Assembly (NCBI GenBank): GCA_002368545.1
Contig: MTSC01000062.1
Coordinates: 50,440 to 114,439, forward strand
Reading direction: 5' to 3'
Length of the DNA: 64,000 nucleotides
Source: Ramichloridium luteum
Lineage: Eukaryota > Ascomycota > Dothideomycetes > Mycosphaerellales > Dissoconiaceae
Shown here: piece after piece, positions 53,946 through 64,000 of the stretch
Layout: the number at the start of each line of letters is the position of its first letter
Numbering within the stretch: position 1 is the first letter of the stretch
The notes under the pieces: generated by a model
Databases searched by the model: none
Told to the model about the DNA's origin: nothing
The model's input: only the letters and a program-made list of their open reading frames with translations
Translations under genes and position numbers: made by a program

Positions 53946-56081
53946 CGAAAAGAGGTGGTGGTGGTGGCGGCAACCGGCGGGCGGACGGGAGGGCGGAAAA
54001 GGCGACTCGGAAACAAAACGCCTGGACGCACACGCGGGCTCCTCTGTGTCGCTCGGTACGCACTCTCTTCTCCGTCTCACTACTCTCCAGTAGGTGAGAG
54101 ATTGGTGTAACAGAAAGAAACAACACCGACAGCAAACAAGAATGGGCGAGGTCAGACCAGAGGCACAACGGCGGAGGAGAGTGAGCAGCGCTTCTCCTCG
54201 TGCGCGGCCTGGTCGAGCTGGGATTGGCCCACCACTACGACAAAGCAGATGGCGCTATGGACGCACACGACGGGTAACTAGAGTTTGCGTGTGCAGGGCA
54301 GAAACGGACGAACCACCACCACCGCAGTGGCCGCCGCCGCCAATCTACAGTGCAGTGCCTAGAGTGGACTGTCCGGAGCAGGAGGTACAAGCACAGTACA
54401 GCACGACTGGCGAGCAGTCACTTTTGCGGTCGTCGGTCAGCACCAGGCCCGCCACGGGGCAGGATAGTGCAGGCGCAGGACTGTACCGCCAAACCTCGAC
54501 CAGTCAGAGCGTGCGGCGACCGGCACGACGAGCAAATTGACCAGGGCCCGCCCGGGCTCTCCTCAGCGCCAGCGAGCACCACCATCTGCACCCTCGCCGC
54601 GCTACACCCCCACCGGGCCTAGCCCGGCTCAAGGATCGCTTCTCCGCGCGTTCCAACGAACGCAATTTCCATGCCGCACAGGAGCACGCATCGAGCGAAG
54701 AGATTACTCAGAGGCATGGCGCACACCGCGCACGGCTGCTCGCCTTGTGCCCGCTGCCACGGTTGGACGCCCACACACCATCGTCCCCCAGCCAGAAGCT
54801 ACCGTCTCGCAGTTGCCGAAACCGCCCGTGCGAGGCAAATGGAAACAAACGCCCCGGTGCCGAGCAGGCAGTCACGACGACAGCGGCGGGCTTCCATGGC
54901 GGCGACGGCGGTGGATGACCGATGACGACGATACCTGGTCCGAGCAGCGAGATGTAAAACGCACCAGCGCCAGGTGGGAGCACGATACGGACGATCGAGT
55001 ACAGAGATATCCTCGCCTTGCATTCTTTTGTGGATACGGGATGGATCCTGTCCAGCGTCGTCAGAGCATCGTCGACCGCAGAACCGCAACAGGATCACAG
55101 GGTCTCCGTCACTGCACGGAGCCAAGCTGGCAGAGAGTGGTCTGGGTCTGCATGGCGATCGCCAGGGATCCGCGCAGCTTGCGCTCGCCCGCGAAATTGG
55201 CTGTCCTATCCTGTCCATCACCACTCGACTGCGGCGCAAAACCCGCCGAAGTGATAATCAGGGACGATGTTCGCCCGTCCGGCTGTCTGTCCAAACCGGT
55301 CGTGCCAGTCTGAAATAGCTCCGCCGAATACGCGCGTTGCAGAACCCTGAAAAAGGGAAGTGAACTAAGTTACTCGTCCTCGACAATGAGCGCTCACAGG
55401 GTGTTGGCGATCAACCTTCGAAAACGTGCCCGGTGATGCTTCGCGGCTACTGTTTGGTCGGACAGCTGTTCGTGGTGATGATGCCGGTCGGTGCCGAGCT
55501 TTGTGGGCTTTACGCAGTCGCTGTGTGTCCTGCGGCACCCACTCGTGGCGTCAGCACGCACGGTGTTCGGCGAAGCTGTTCCTCGCCCCGCTTCCCAGCA
55601 AGCCCGCAAGCCCATGTCGGCCTGTCCGTCCGCGGACAATTTCGCGCTGCTCTTTGTCTTTCCCTTCCACACTGTGATGAACCTGGTAATTTCCCCTTGG
55701 CACGTCGTCAAAGGTTTCCCTTCTGTTCACGATGGCACATGCGCCACTGTCCACAAGACCGGGTCGATGCTCCCGCAATACGACGGTGGTGATGATGGCC
55801 ATCCATTCCTCACACGCAAGCGGCGCCAACGCCGGTTTTGCCTAGGCACCACCTCCAGGGTTGGCGGGCGACGACGCAAGAGAAAACGCCGAAAAAGTGC
55901 GCAACCACACTCTCTCGCCCCAACGCACGGCCGCGGGCGCCCATCGTACCCTAGCCGTCCTGGGCTGACCCTGGTCACAAGAGACCAGAACGCCGCCAGG
56001 TACCAGAACTCTATCTCACGCCGGTGCCGACGTGCCCGTTGTTGGCACGGCCTGTGCGTGAATGCGAGTGCGTGTGGCCTT

Positions 56082-56099
56082 GCTCTCTCTCTCTCTCTC
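56082..56099 (+). repeat. (CT)n microsatellite
   Basis: About nine CT units, followed by an interrupted CGCTCTCT continuation. In the gene-free interval. Confidence 0.85.
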
Positions 56100-59000
56100 G
56101 CTCTCTAAAGCTCTTTTGACTTTGCACATGCGGCGGGCTTTTGCGCAGGCACACGCCTTTTGCCTTTCCCGCTACGAACTCTCGCGCTGCTCATCATCGG
56201 CTAGCTGGCCCCGTATCGGTCCCGTAGGTCCTGCTTGCTTGCAGTAGTCCGTCCCGCATCGTCGCCCGCCAGCAGCAACACCGTCGCCGTGCTTCCTGGC
56301 AGCTCGGCACGGGCGGCGGCAGGCGTACAGTAGTGACCGTGATAGCTACTGGAGCTATCATCAGTGCCCTTCAGACCCGCTGTGGTTCGCAGCGGAGCGG
56401 TCCAAACGTCCCGAAATGCATGTGCACAGTGGTTACCGTAGCAAGCAGGCGAAAACAGCAAATAACTTAAGTGTAGTCCACAGTCAGCACGGCCGCCGCT
56501 CGCGCATATCATCATCATCCTGGGACCCAGTGTTATGATTTTCCCACACGGTAACATTATTACAGCACGGAGAAGGTCAGCAACGGCAAGAAAGTCAACG
56601 CGCGCGCCAACGGCTGTTACTGTTTTTACGACCGTTTCCGCGTGTGTTGTCCAGGCGAAAGCGCAAGGGAATCAATCAAAAGATACGAAATGATCTGCGC
56701 GCGTGCTGAGATCGACCAGATGCGCGGTCGTCCGCACTCCTTTGGGCCGCAGTACAGCACAGCACAGCACCGCACCGCACCGACGATGTATTCGCTGCTT
56801 CCGGACAGTGCACACTTCAATTTCTTGGGGACCGGCGCTTCACTGCAAAGCACTGTTGCGTTTGCGCGCCCGAATGCCCGCCGCATGTGCGCCCGTTCGT
56901 GGTCCATCTCTCTTTCCAACAGCAGATCCTGTCCTCCTCCGTGAGACGAGCGGCATACGGCGGGAGGATCGCTGCGCTGCATGCTATCATATCCCCTTCC
57001 GAAGCAATGGTCTCGTAGCCCGAAGATCGCCCAGCCGCGCGCGATACCACGAGCGGCTGTGTCTGCGCCGAGGTGAGAATGACGACGGCAGCGTACGCCT
57101 GTGTGCCGTGTGCGCCTTCGGTCAAGCAGCTCAACTACTATATTGTGCGTTATCAAGGAATAGTGTAGGACAAACCGATAGGAATCCCCCATGCACGTGT
57201 GGTGTGCCGATAGATGAAAAGAGATAAGACCCGAAACGATAAAGTCAAGTAGATTGATGGAGTGCGGTGCATGCGATATCCTCCGAATGGGTGTGCAGGC
57301 GTGAAGACAAGTATGAACGTACACGGTTGCACTTATCAGGATAGTGCATCGAGTATCTGTGACCTTCCATTTGTCTGCTGGCGATATTCCACACCACAAG
57401 ATCGAAGCGGTGTCAGGGCCTTGTTGGTTTTCGAGGCACAGTGCAGCCAACGGATTGGTCAGTTGGACAGTCGGCGGTCCCTATCTAGGTGTGTGCTAAC
57501 TGACAACATGATGTTAATGCGCAGGGATGGCCGCGTAGTTCCCGGTCGCCCTTGTCTATTCTCCGCCGAAACCCACCCCCACACGTATAATGTACACATC
57601 TATTACAGCCCATGCATGCCATCGTCGTACCTATGCAGTCTTTATCAGAGTGTTTGACCCAGTGGCGCAACGGCGGGATCGTGGAGATGGGTGTACGATC
57701 GGGCGAAGGTCATAAAGGCGTGTTCGCTCCATGTATCCTTCGTTGCTCCCTCCATTGCGTGAATAAGACTCACGACGGGAGAAGCGCTATCGAATGACTT
57801 GCGTCTTCGTAGCTCCGATTTGCAATGCTATCAATCCATCGGAGACTATGTTGACCTCGTGCACGACACGCCTCGGTCGGCATATCGCCGGATACACATC
57901 GATCTTATTATAACATATCACACCGAGGCGTACTTTACTGATGCTTATCCAAATGCTGATAAGGATGTCGTCAAACCAGGCGAACTCTGACCGCACCGTA
58001 GAATGTATCTCTCAAATCATGGTCAAAATCCCATGAAAGTTCACGACGTTTAATGGATGAACACTACAATCCCTCGGCCAACCCCACGCTGATGAAACGC
58101 GCGATCATTGAACATCTCCAACACCCAACGGCCGGGCATGCCGTCATGAATTTGCTTTGCGCCCTGTGCCACCGCGGAGAGAAAGAGAAGTTTAATAACT
58201 ACTATGGCTCCCCCGTTATGTTGCAGCACGCACGTTGGAAAGCATCAACCGCCACAGCAGGCGGCGCGCGCATATCGGCCTTTTGTCACATTTGCGACGC
58301 ATGTTGCTCCTAGACAAGTCTTTCTTCTACTGAACGATCCTCTCACGCCTCTCAACAAGTTACCCACAGGCCGAGAATGTGTGCTCCCACCCTCGACTCC
58401 TCCTCCTCCCCCTCCTTTCGTTCACCCAGGCCCCTGCATAAGCTCGACGATGGTGGCGCGCGTGCCGCTAGCGTTGCAGCACGAGGGAAGGGCCAGCGGG
58501 ATTTCGGCTGGGGCTAGTTGCGCATTTTAGCGGGCTTTTGCTTCGCAGGAAAGCCAAAACGATAGTGCAGTTAAATACATTCGGTTACGTGACTTGCTTG
58601 TACAGGGAGGCAAGAATGGATGCTATATTCCGCTTCCGGCCATGGTTGTGCATACCGTCGGGAGCTAAGGGCCCTGTACTAGATATTGGTATGCTGCAGG
58701 TAGGCATTGATTGCTCAAACCAAGGGTTTGATCATTCGCCCGCGGAAAATCTTATTGATCGCCCAATGCAAGGCATGCATATCTGTCCATTGTTTACGTG
58801 TGTTTCAGCCTATGCAGAAGATTCGGTGGTCGTTATCGTTGCAGGACGCTCAGGCGATCATGCCACTTCGATCGTCGTTCGTCTCCAGGGATGTTCCTGC
58901 TCTTCACCGTCCGACGACCATGTCGTGTTACCCTTTGTGCGCCTGCTCGCAAGCATTCAGCAAACCCCGACCACCACACTGGCGAAATTACATGCATCTA

Positions 59001-62000
59001 TCAATCGAGTATTGGCGCGGTCTGGATGTCTGGTACGACCCCAATGCTGATTCCGAGATTTGTCGACCGTGATCCAAGTGTCGAACAGCCCCATCTCATT
59101 GCGTACGACGATCGCACCACAATAGTCTGCCCAATGTGACATTGACATTCACGATTGATGGTCACATAGCTCGAGATGGAGCTCAAAGATACGGAGAGCC
59201 CGCCGGTCCGAAACATTGGTTCTGGTACAACGGGCGGGTAAATCACAGACATTGCACATAACGAGCCCTGTCGGCGGTACTGCATCCGCCGGTACCGATG
59301 TGTTGTGTAAACCCTGAACCTCTCCGGCGTACACTCCGCAGTCATTTGTCCCCGAAAATGGACGACCAAGAAACGAAAACGACTCTGCCAACCCTTTCCC
59401 AATCCACGGAACGTCCGCTTTCATTCGATGGCGCAAGCACAGAGGTGGCGTGACATTTTGCTTTCATTGCTTTCAATCGCCTTTCCCTCGCGGTCTGCTC
59501 ATTTTGGCTTAAGATACATATTCCCCACGATTCTCGGTATCCCAGGGTCTGGCTGGGAGACAGCGGTAACCCTGCATCGCTTCATCGTTTAACACATGGG
59601 CTGACCGTACTGCAATTTGCACACCAAAGGGCTGGATCCCTTGAACCATCGATTACCTGTCCAAGAGCAGAAGGTCATGAAAGTTCGGTGGCGCGCAGCG
59701 AGCGCTATAGCGAACAGACCGAGGTGAAGTGAAATCGACTCAAGGCGTACAGTAGCGCAAGCATATATATGTGCAAGGGATTTCCGGACCGAAGGCGCGG
59801 GCCGATGGGCAGTAGCACGGAACTGATATCGTCCTATTCCCTCGTGATGGGCTCAGCGATGCGATAACAATTGACATTGGGGAGCTTTCACCCACAGGAA
59901 CGGTGCACAGCCAAGCGTGCGTCGCGGAGCAAGTGACAGGCCGAGACATCTACGAAGCCATGGAGAGAGGCACTCCGGATGATTCCCCAAGTTCCCAGCT
60001 GAGCTCTGGACCCTTGAAGCCGTTTAGGCATTCTGGTGCAGTACCGTACCATATATCTATCATGCATGGCGCCGAGCCGCAGACCTCGCCTCAAGCTGCA
60101 TGTCGTGCTTGAGCGCTGGGGAGATCCCGCGGTCGCCGTGTCACGCGTGCTACACTTCGAACCCTGGACGCGATGTCGATAGCTGTCAGCGATCAGACCT
60201 GCAAGTGAGATTTCTCATGACGCGGAATCTGCTCGACGAGTTCATTACACAAAACAGCACTCGTCCGTTTAGCCGGTCTGCAATCCCGGCCGTTTCGCCG
60301 ACAGGCGGCATATAAGTATGATTTCCGAAATCAAATCCGAATCGATCCAACGGCCATTTCGTTCATGGTAATCACAGGGTAATCTCTCTCGTGTCTGACT
60401 AACGTCTTTGATGACCGTCCGGTTGTCTAGGCTCGGATCTTGCTCCGCTGATGTCTTTGTTCCTTGTCTGTATTGACTAAGACAACGGCGTCGTTGTGAA
60501 GAGGAAGGATTATTGTTTGACGGCGGTCATTTGGCCAACGACGTCGTTGGTTGTTTCCTACCAGGACTTGCTTTCGAACGTCCCTCATGGGTGAACTTGT
60601 CACTCGCATTGGTTGGTGATATGTGTAACTTCCTACCCCTCTCATCGTTTTCCTGATGAGAAAAACGTTATATGACGAGGAAATGTCAGCGGCTTGATGG
60701 ACTCCTCTCTGTGGGCACATGGCTTTCTGGCTATCAAGACCCTTTCCGTTGCTTCATGTCGCTTCTGATATTGATAGGAGCGGTTCGTTGCACAACGTAC
60801 CTCCCTGCCGGAAGGGAAAGGCGAAGGGTGCTGCAGGGTAACCGAAAATGATATTGAGTCAGAGCGACGGGAAAGCAGCACGAGCGGACAAACATGTCCA
60901 ACTTAGCAAGATTCAAACTCGAGTACTTCGCAATCAGTCGTCGAACGCTACAGGCCAGTGTTCTGGAATCCAACAGATCATGGACCCAGCTTTCGCTAGA
61001 GTTTGCATCATTCATCTTGTGCGCGTGAGGCATGAAGCCATGAATAGATGTACCACAACCCTAACCCTAGTACACTCGTTGGCAACCCGGTGATGGTCAT
61101 TGTCTGGGTCACACCGGATGAATGCATGAGTTCTTATTCTGGTCCACAAAATATCCCGCTCGTCTTCGATACGGCATTGGTGGAAGAATTTCTCCATCGT
61201 TATGACTGTCGCCTATCCCAGAACAACCCTACTCGTGGAAGTCCGCGCTGGTCGAAATCTTCTATGTCATTCGACGTTACAACCAACGATATGACATTCG
61301 CAAGTCTGATTGATATTCCGGGAGAAGCCGCCTTTGTAGTAGCCGAGATGCCATCCTCACCGCCGAGCCGTCGCATTGGACCGTACGACGAAATGCTTCG
61401 ACCAGTTGACAAACCTCTGGCGGACGCCGGGAGAAAACAGACCAGATCCCCATGCCCTTCCCAACGAGTGCATCATAACCCTCTGCACCCCGTCATCCCG
61501 GTAGCCAGCTTCACCCCGCCAACATTCTCGTCGTCACAGCCTTCGAGAGGGGCGAGGAACTCTCGTCCTTCGGGGATTGCGCATCGATCCAGGAGGCAGA
61601 TAGGGAGACTGGGCCCAAACTTCACGCCATCGCCCTTCGTGCTGCCTTCAAACGATCACTCCCAGTGCAGCATTTCCTAGGCGAGGAGAACATTCCACCA
61701 CAACGGAAAGACACAAAGGGACCAACCACAACAGAACAAGACTTCTGAGGTTGAATTTCTCACTTTTTCTTCATTTCCCTTTCCTTTCCTGGCCTTGCCT
61801 TTCCTGACGCCAGACAACAAGCGCCCGGCGACCCTATTGGAATCAATCGTAATCTTCGTTCTTTCATCTCATCTCGCCTTTCCTCCTACGAGGAAGGACG
61901 TCCATCCTGTGCCTCTTCTTTCCTCGTTCCCTCCGCTCTCCATGTTGACGGAGTGGACCTCTTCGACCGATCAGTGCTCGCGGGCCGACTCCCCCTCTGA

Positions 62001-62426
62001 ATCCCCTCCCTCCCTTCCTGCACTCTCCCCACCATCGAGGCACGAAACCATCTCGTGCGTTGCATGCAAAGAATAAAACAGCTCGCTCCAGCATCGACCC
62101 CGCCACAACGCCGCTGCTCCTTTCTCCCCCAGAGAGTCTGCCAACGCCTTGGTGCCTCGTTCATGCATCTAACTCCAGCTCCAACTCCAACTCAACAACA
62201 AGAAGTCGAACGAACGCACATATCTGCCCCGGAAACGATGGGGTTCCTGCGACTCGGTCGAGATTTCCTGGAGGCGACACATCGTGGGCGGGACCGGGAT
62301 CGGTGGCCGTGGCCGCGGCCGCGACCGAACTCTTCTCGTTGGTCGCTCTCTTCCCACGTGATCAGTGCCCCAGTACGGGTCCCCATCCTCTTTCCCGTCC
62401 CTCTCCGCTCCCTCCGGCTCGTTCCC

Positions 62427-64000
62427 TCACGTCATCCCCATCGCCCGCTGCTTATCAAACGTCCCGTTCCGGACGCTCGCGCGATTCGGGCTCCGCTCTG
62501 CACTACCCTCATTCCCGCCGGCCCCCTGGGAATGCGACCGCGCATGCCCGGGACCATACTGCCCGCCGCCGCCGCCGCCGCCGGACTCCGTGCTGCCATT
62601 GCGGCCCGGATGCAGGTAGGGCGCCTGCGGGGGCGTGTGCGCCGCGGAGTCCAGCCCCCCGGCCGCGTTGCTGCTGCTGCCGACGTGCCGCACGGAGCTC
62701 TCGTTCTGCCAGGCGTGGTGCACGGTGGGATCGGCCTCGACGCGGGTCGTGACGCCGGCGACGGGGATCGGGGAGGAGCTGTGGCCGCCGCCGCCGGAAC
62801 CGGAGGACCGGTCGGGGTTGAAAGTGCCGCCGCCGCCGCCGGGGCCGCCGCCGGGTCCGCTCGGGCCACTGGGGCCGAATTGCTGCGGGTACCCGCCGTG
62901 GTAGCGCGGCTTGGGGTCCTTGACGTAGTCGTTGTAGCGCTTGAGGATCTCCTTGGTGGTGATGTCCGGCGTGTTGTTGAAGAGGGCGGAGTCGTTCATC
63001 ATGAGCGCGAGGTCCTCCGGGATCTGTGGGAACGCCAGGGTCAGCAAATCATCTCCTTCCCTCTCCTCATTCTGTTCCTCCCCTTCTGTTCCTCCCCTGA
63101 GTTGCAGTTCAGTACTCACCTCACACATACTCTCATTACACTCGATCAAGCTATGCACCGCCTCGATGGCCAAGAAGCTCTCGTCGACCGGCATGTGCTC
63201 CTTGCCGCGGTGGATGATGTTCGGCGTGATGACGGTGGCCAGGTTGTGGATGTCCATCTTGCTGCCGCTCTCCTCGTCGACGTGCGAGAAGCTCGAGACC
63301 CACTGCATGAACGTGAACAGGATCTCGACCGTGTCGCGGTGCGGCTTCGGCAGCAGGCAGCACGTCAGGTGCAGCACGCGCCGCCGCCGCTCGTTGTCGT
63401 CGATCCGCTGCGACGTGATCCAGAGCTTGTGCAGCTTGTGCGTGAGCAGCGGGTCGGGCAGCTCGCGCAGGAACTTCTTGAGCAGCGCCGCCACCTGCAC
63501 CGGGTTTTCCTTCGTGAGGTCCACCTCGACCGTGCCCTTGGCGTCGATCTCCTCCTTGACCTCGTTCAGCCGCTTGATGTTGCCGTTCTTGCGGAACACG
63601 CCCTCGACGGACATGTCCATCGTGCGCATCGCGGAGACCGCCTCTTGGACGAGCGACGGAATCTTGAGCGACCCCGGCCCCACGCCATCCGTGCTCTCCT
63701 CGTAATCCCGCTCCAGCAGCTGCTCGAGCGGGACGCCGAAGACGGCATTCCGGTTCGCCTTGCCGCCCTTCTTATCCTTGCCCTTCCCATTCGCCGTGCC
63801 GAAGGCCTTCCCGAACTTACTCCAGAACGTCGGCCGCTTCGCTTCGATGAGATCGATCAGCTCCTCCTGGTTGAAGTACCCCGTCAGGAGCGGCTCCATC
63901 GCGAGGACCGCGAGGTGGCGGATGATGAAGTACTCGAGCGCCGTCAGCTCCGAGAAGTACTTCTTCGCGGGGCGCATCAGGCCGGCGACGTCGACGCCGC
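62427..64000 (-). CDS. LRG1: RhoGAP protein, LRG1-like (5' part outside the window)
   Basis: Lrg1 is a GTPase-activating protein for Rho1 that restrains glucan synthase and the cell-integrity pathway. The visible part runs from the window edge to 63120 and, after a 96-nt intron (GTGAGT..CCACAG), from 63023 to 62427, about 490 codons. Seen: a helical ELTALEYFIIRHLAV block, then the RhoGAP domain with MDMSVEGVFRKNGNIKRL (arginine finger in FRKNGN), KKFLRELPDPLL and SKMDIHNLATVITPNI. These are the versions of the motifs found in Lrg1. The C-terminus is Gly/Ser/Pro-rich with long glycine runs and ends NGTFDKQRAMGMT. The LIM domains expected at the N-terminus would lie beyond base 64000; the frame is open through the edge. 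The intron is a multiple of three without a stop, so its removal rests on the splice signals. Confidence 0.88.
   Translation of the reverse strand, partial: GVDVAGLMRPAKKYFSELTALEYFIIRHLAVLAMEPLLTGYFNQEELIDLIEAKRPTFWSKFGKAFGTANGKGKDKKGGKANRNAVFGVPLEQLLERDYEESTDGVGPGSLKIPSLVQEAVSAMRTMDMSVEGVFRKNGNIKRLNEVKEEIDAKGTVEVDLTKENPVQVAALLKKFLRELPDPLLTHKLHKLWITSQRIDDNERRRRVLHLTCCLLPKPHRDTVEILFTFMQWVSSFSHVDEESGSKMDIHNLATVITPNIIHRGKEHMPVDESFLAIEAVHSLIECNESMCEVSTELQLRGGTEGEEQNEEREGDDLLTLAFPQIPEDLALMMNDSALFNNTPDITTKEILKRYNDYVKDPKPRYHGGYPQQFGPSGPSGPGGGPGGGGGTFNPDRSSGSGGGGHSSSPIPVAGVTTRVEADPTVHHAWQNESSVRHVGSSSNAAGGLDSAAHTPPQAPYLHPGRNGSTESGGGGGGGQYGPGHARSHSQGAGGNEGSAERSPNRASVRNGTFDKQRAMGMT

Larger units (their letters stand above)
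53417..62426. other. About 9 kb without a convincing gene
   Basis: It lies between the start of the disordered-protein gene (minus) and the 3' end of the LRG1-like gene (minus). The first kilobase is GA-rich on the plus strand, so pyrimidine-rich on the sense strand of the gene at 53416, as in fungal leaders. Open frames of 100-260 codons exist (54537-55313, 58538-59050, 61048-61680) but have no recognised domain; composition looks like translated non-coding GC-rich DNA. Two microsatellites are listed separately. A short telomere-like motif (AACCCTAACCCTAG) sits at about 61059-61072. I saw no transposon ends, tRNA boxes or rRNA. Confidence 0.45.

Noticed and set aside
54537..55313. 258-codon plus-strand frame
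   Set aside because: Arg/Pro/Thr-rich with no domain and a mixed, non-protein-like pattern; such lengths arise by chance in GC-rich DNA.
61059..61072. Telomere-like AACCCTAACCCTAG
   Set aside because: Only two units; too short to call an interstitial telomere, and not next to a gene start.
61048..61680. 210-codon plus-strand frame
   Set aside because: It has an ATG and a plausible middle part, but no domain, no splice-supported extension and a tail of random composition. Kept only as a weak candidate.
62060..62752. Plus-strand 230-codon frame overlapping the 3' end of the LRG1-like gene
   Set aside because: Antisense to a well-supported RhoGAP gene; low-complexity Arg/Pro content typical of a shadow.

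Overview
The window reads as chromosomal DNA of a filamentous ascomycete. The evidence is spliced genes with short introns (about 36-200 nt, GT..AG, CTGAC/CTAAC-type branch sites), moderately GC-rich coding sequence, a HET-domain gene, a GPI-anchored GH72 glucanosyltransferase, PEX5 with WxxxF motifs and a fungal-type TAF1. A Dothideomycete is my best guess, but that is inference from overall style and not from a marker gene. I modelled exons by hand; every joined model closes in frame.

Layout. 0-9.3 kb: MTD1 (NAD-dependent methylene-THF dehydrogenase), a fatty-acid hydroxylase/sterol desaturase family gene, a small secreted cysteine-rich protein gene with one decayed paralogue and perhaps a second relic beside it, then a mitochondrial-type two-RRM protein whose start codon is split by an intron. 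A diverged segment of about 190-220 bp occurs twice, upstream of the hydroxylase and just upstream of the RRM gene. 9.3-22 kb: one long disordered protein with a coiled-coil N-terminus and an RGG box (minus strand), then about 8 kb without a convincing gene. 22-29.4 kb: housekeeping block with TAF1, RPN10 and a Borealin/Nbl1-like protein. 32.4-34.5 kb: a Ser-rich disordered protein of unknown function. 35.3-39.5 kb: PEX5 and an MFS transporter. 40.4-42.6 kb: an intronless HET-domain protein. 42.8-47.9 kb: REX1-type RNA exonuclease and the GH72 enzyme. 50.5-53.4 kb: a large disordered protein. 53.4-62.4 kb: about 9 kb with no convincing gene. 62.4 kb to the end: the RhoGAP half of an LRG1-like protein, cut by the window edge.

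How it fits together. Most genes are independent housekeeping functions (one-carbon metabolism, transcription initiation, proteasome ubiquitin recognition, chromosome segregation, peroxisomal import, RNA processing). GH72 and LRG1 share a cell-wall theme (glucan remodelling; Rho1 signalling), which is known from the families and not shown by linkage. I found no biosynthetic cluster, intact transposon, CRISPR, rRNA or tRNA. The least ordinary part is 4.7-8.2 kb: the secreted cysteine-rich protein, its relics, and the duplicated segment.
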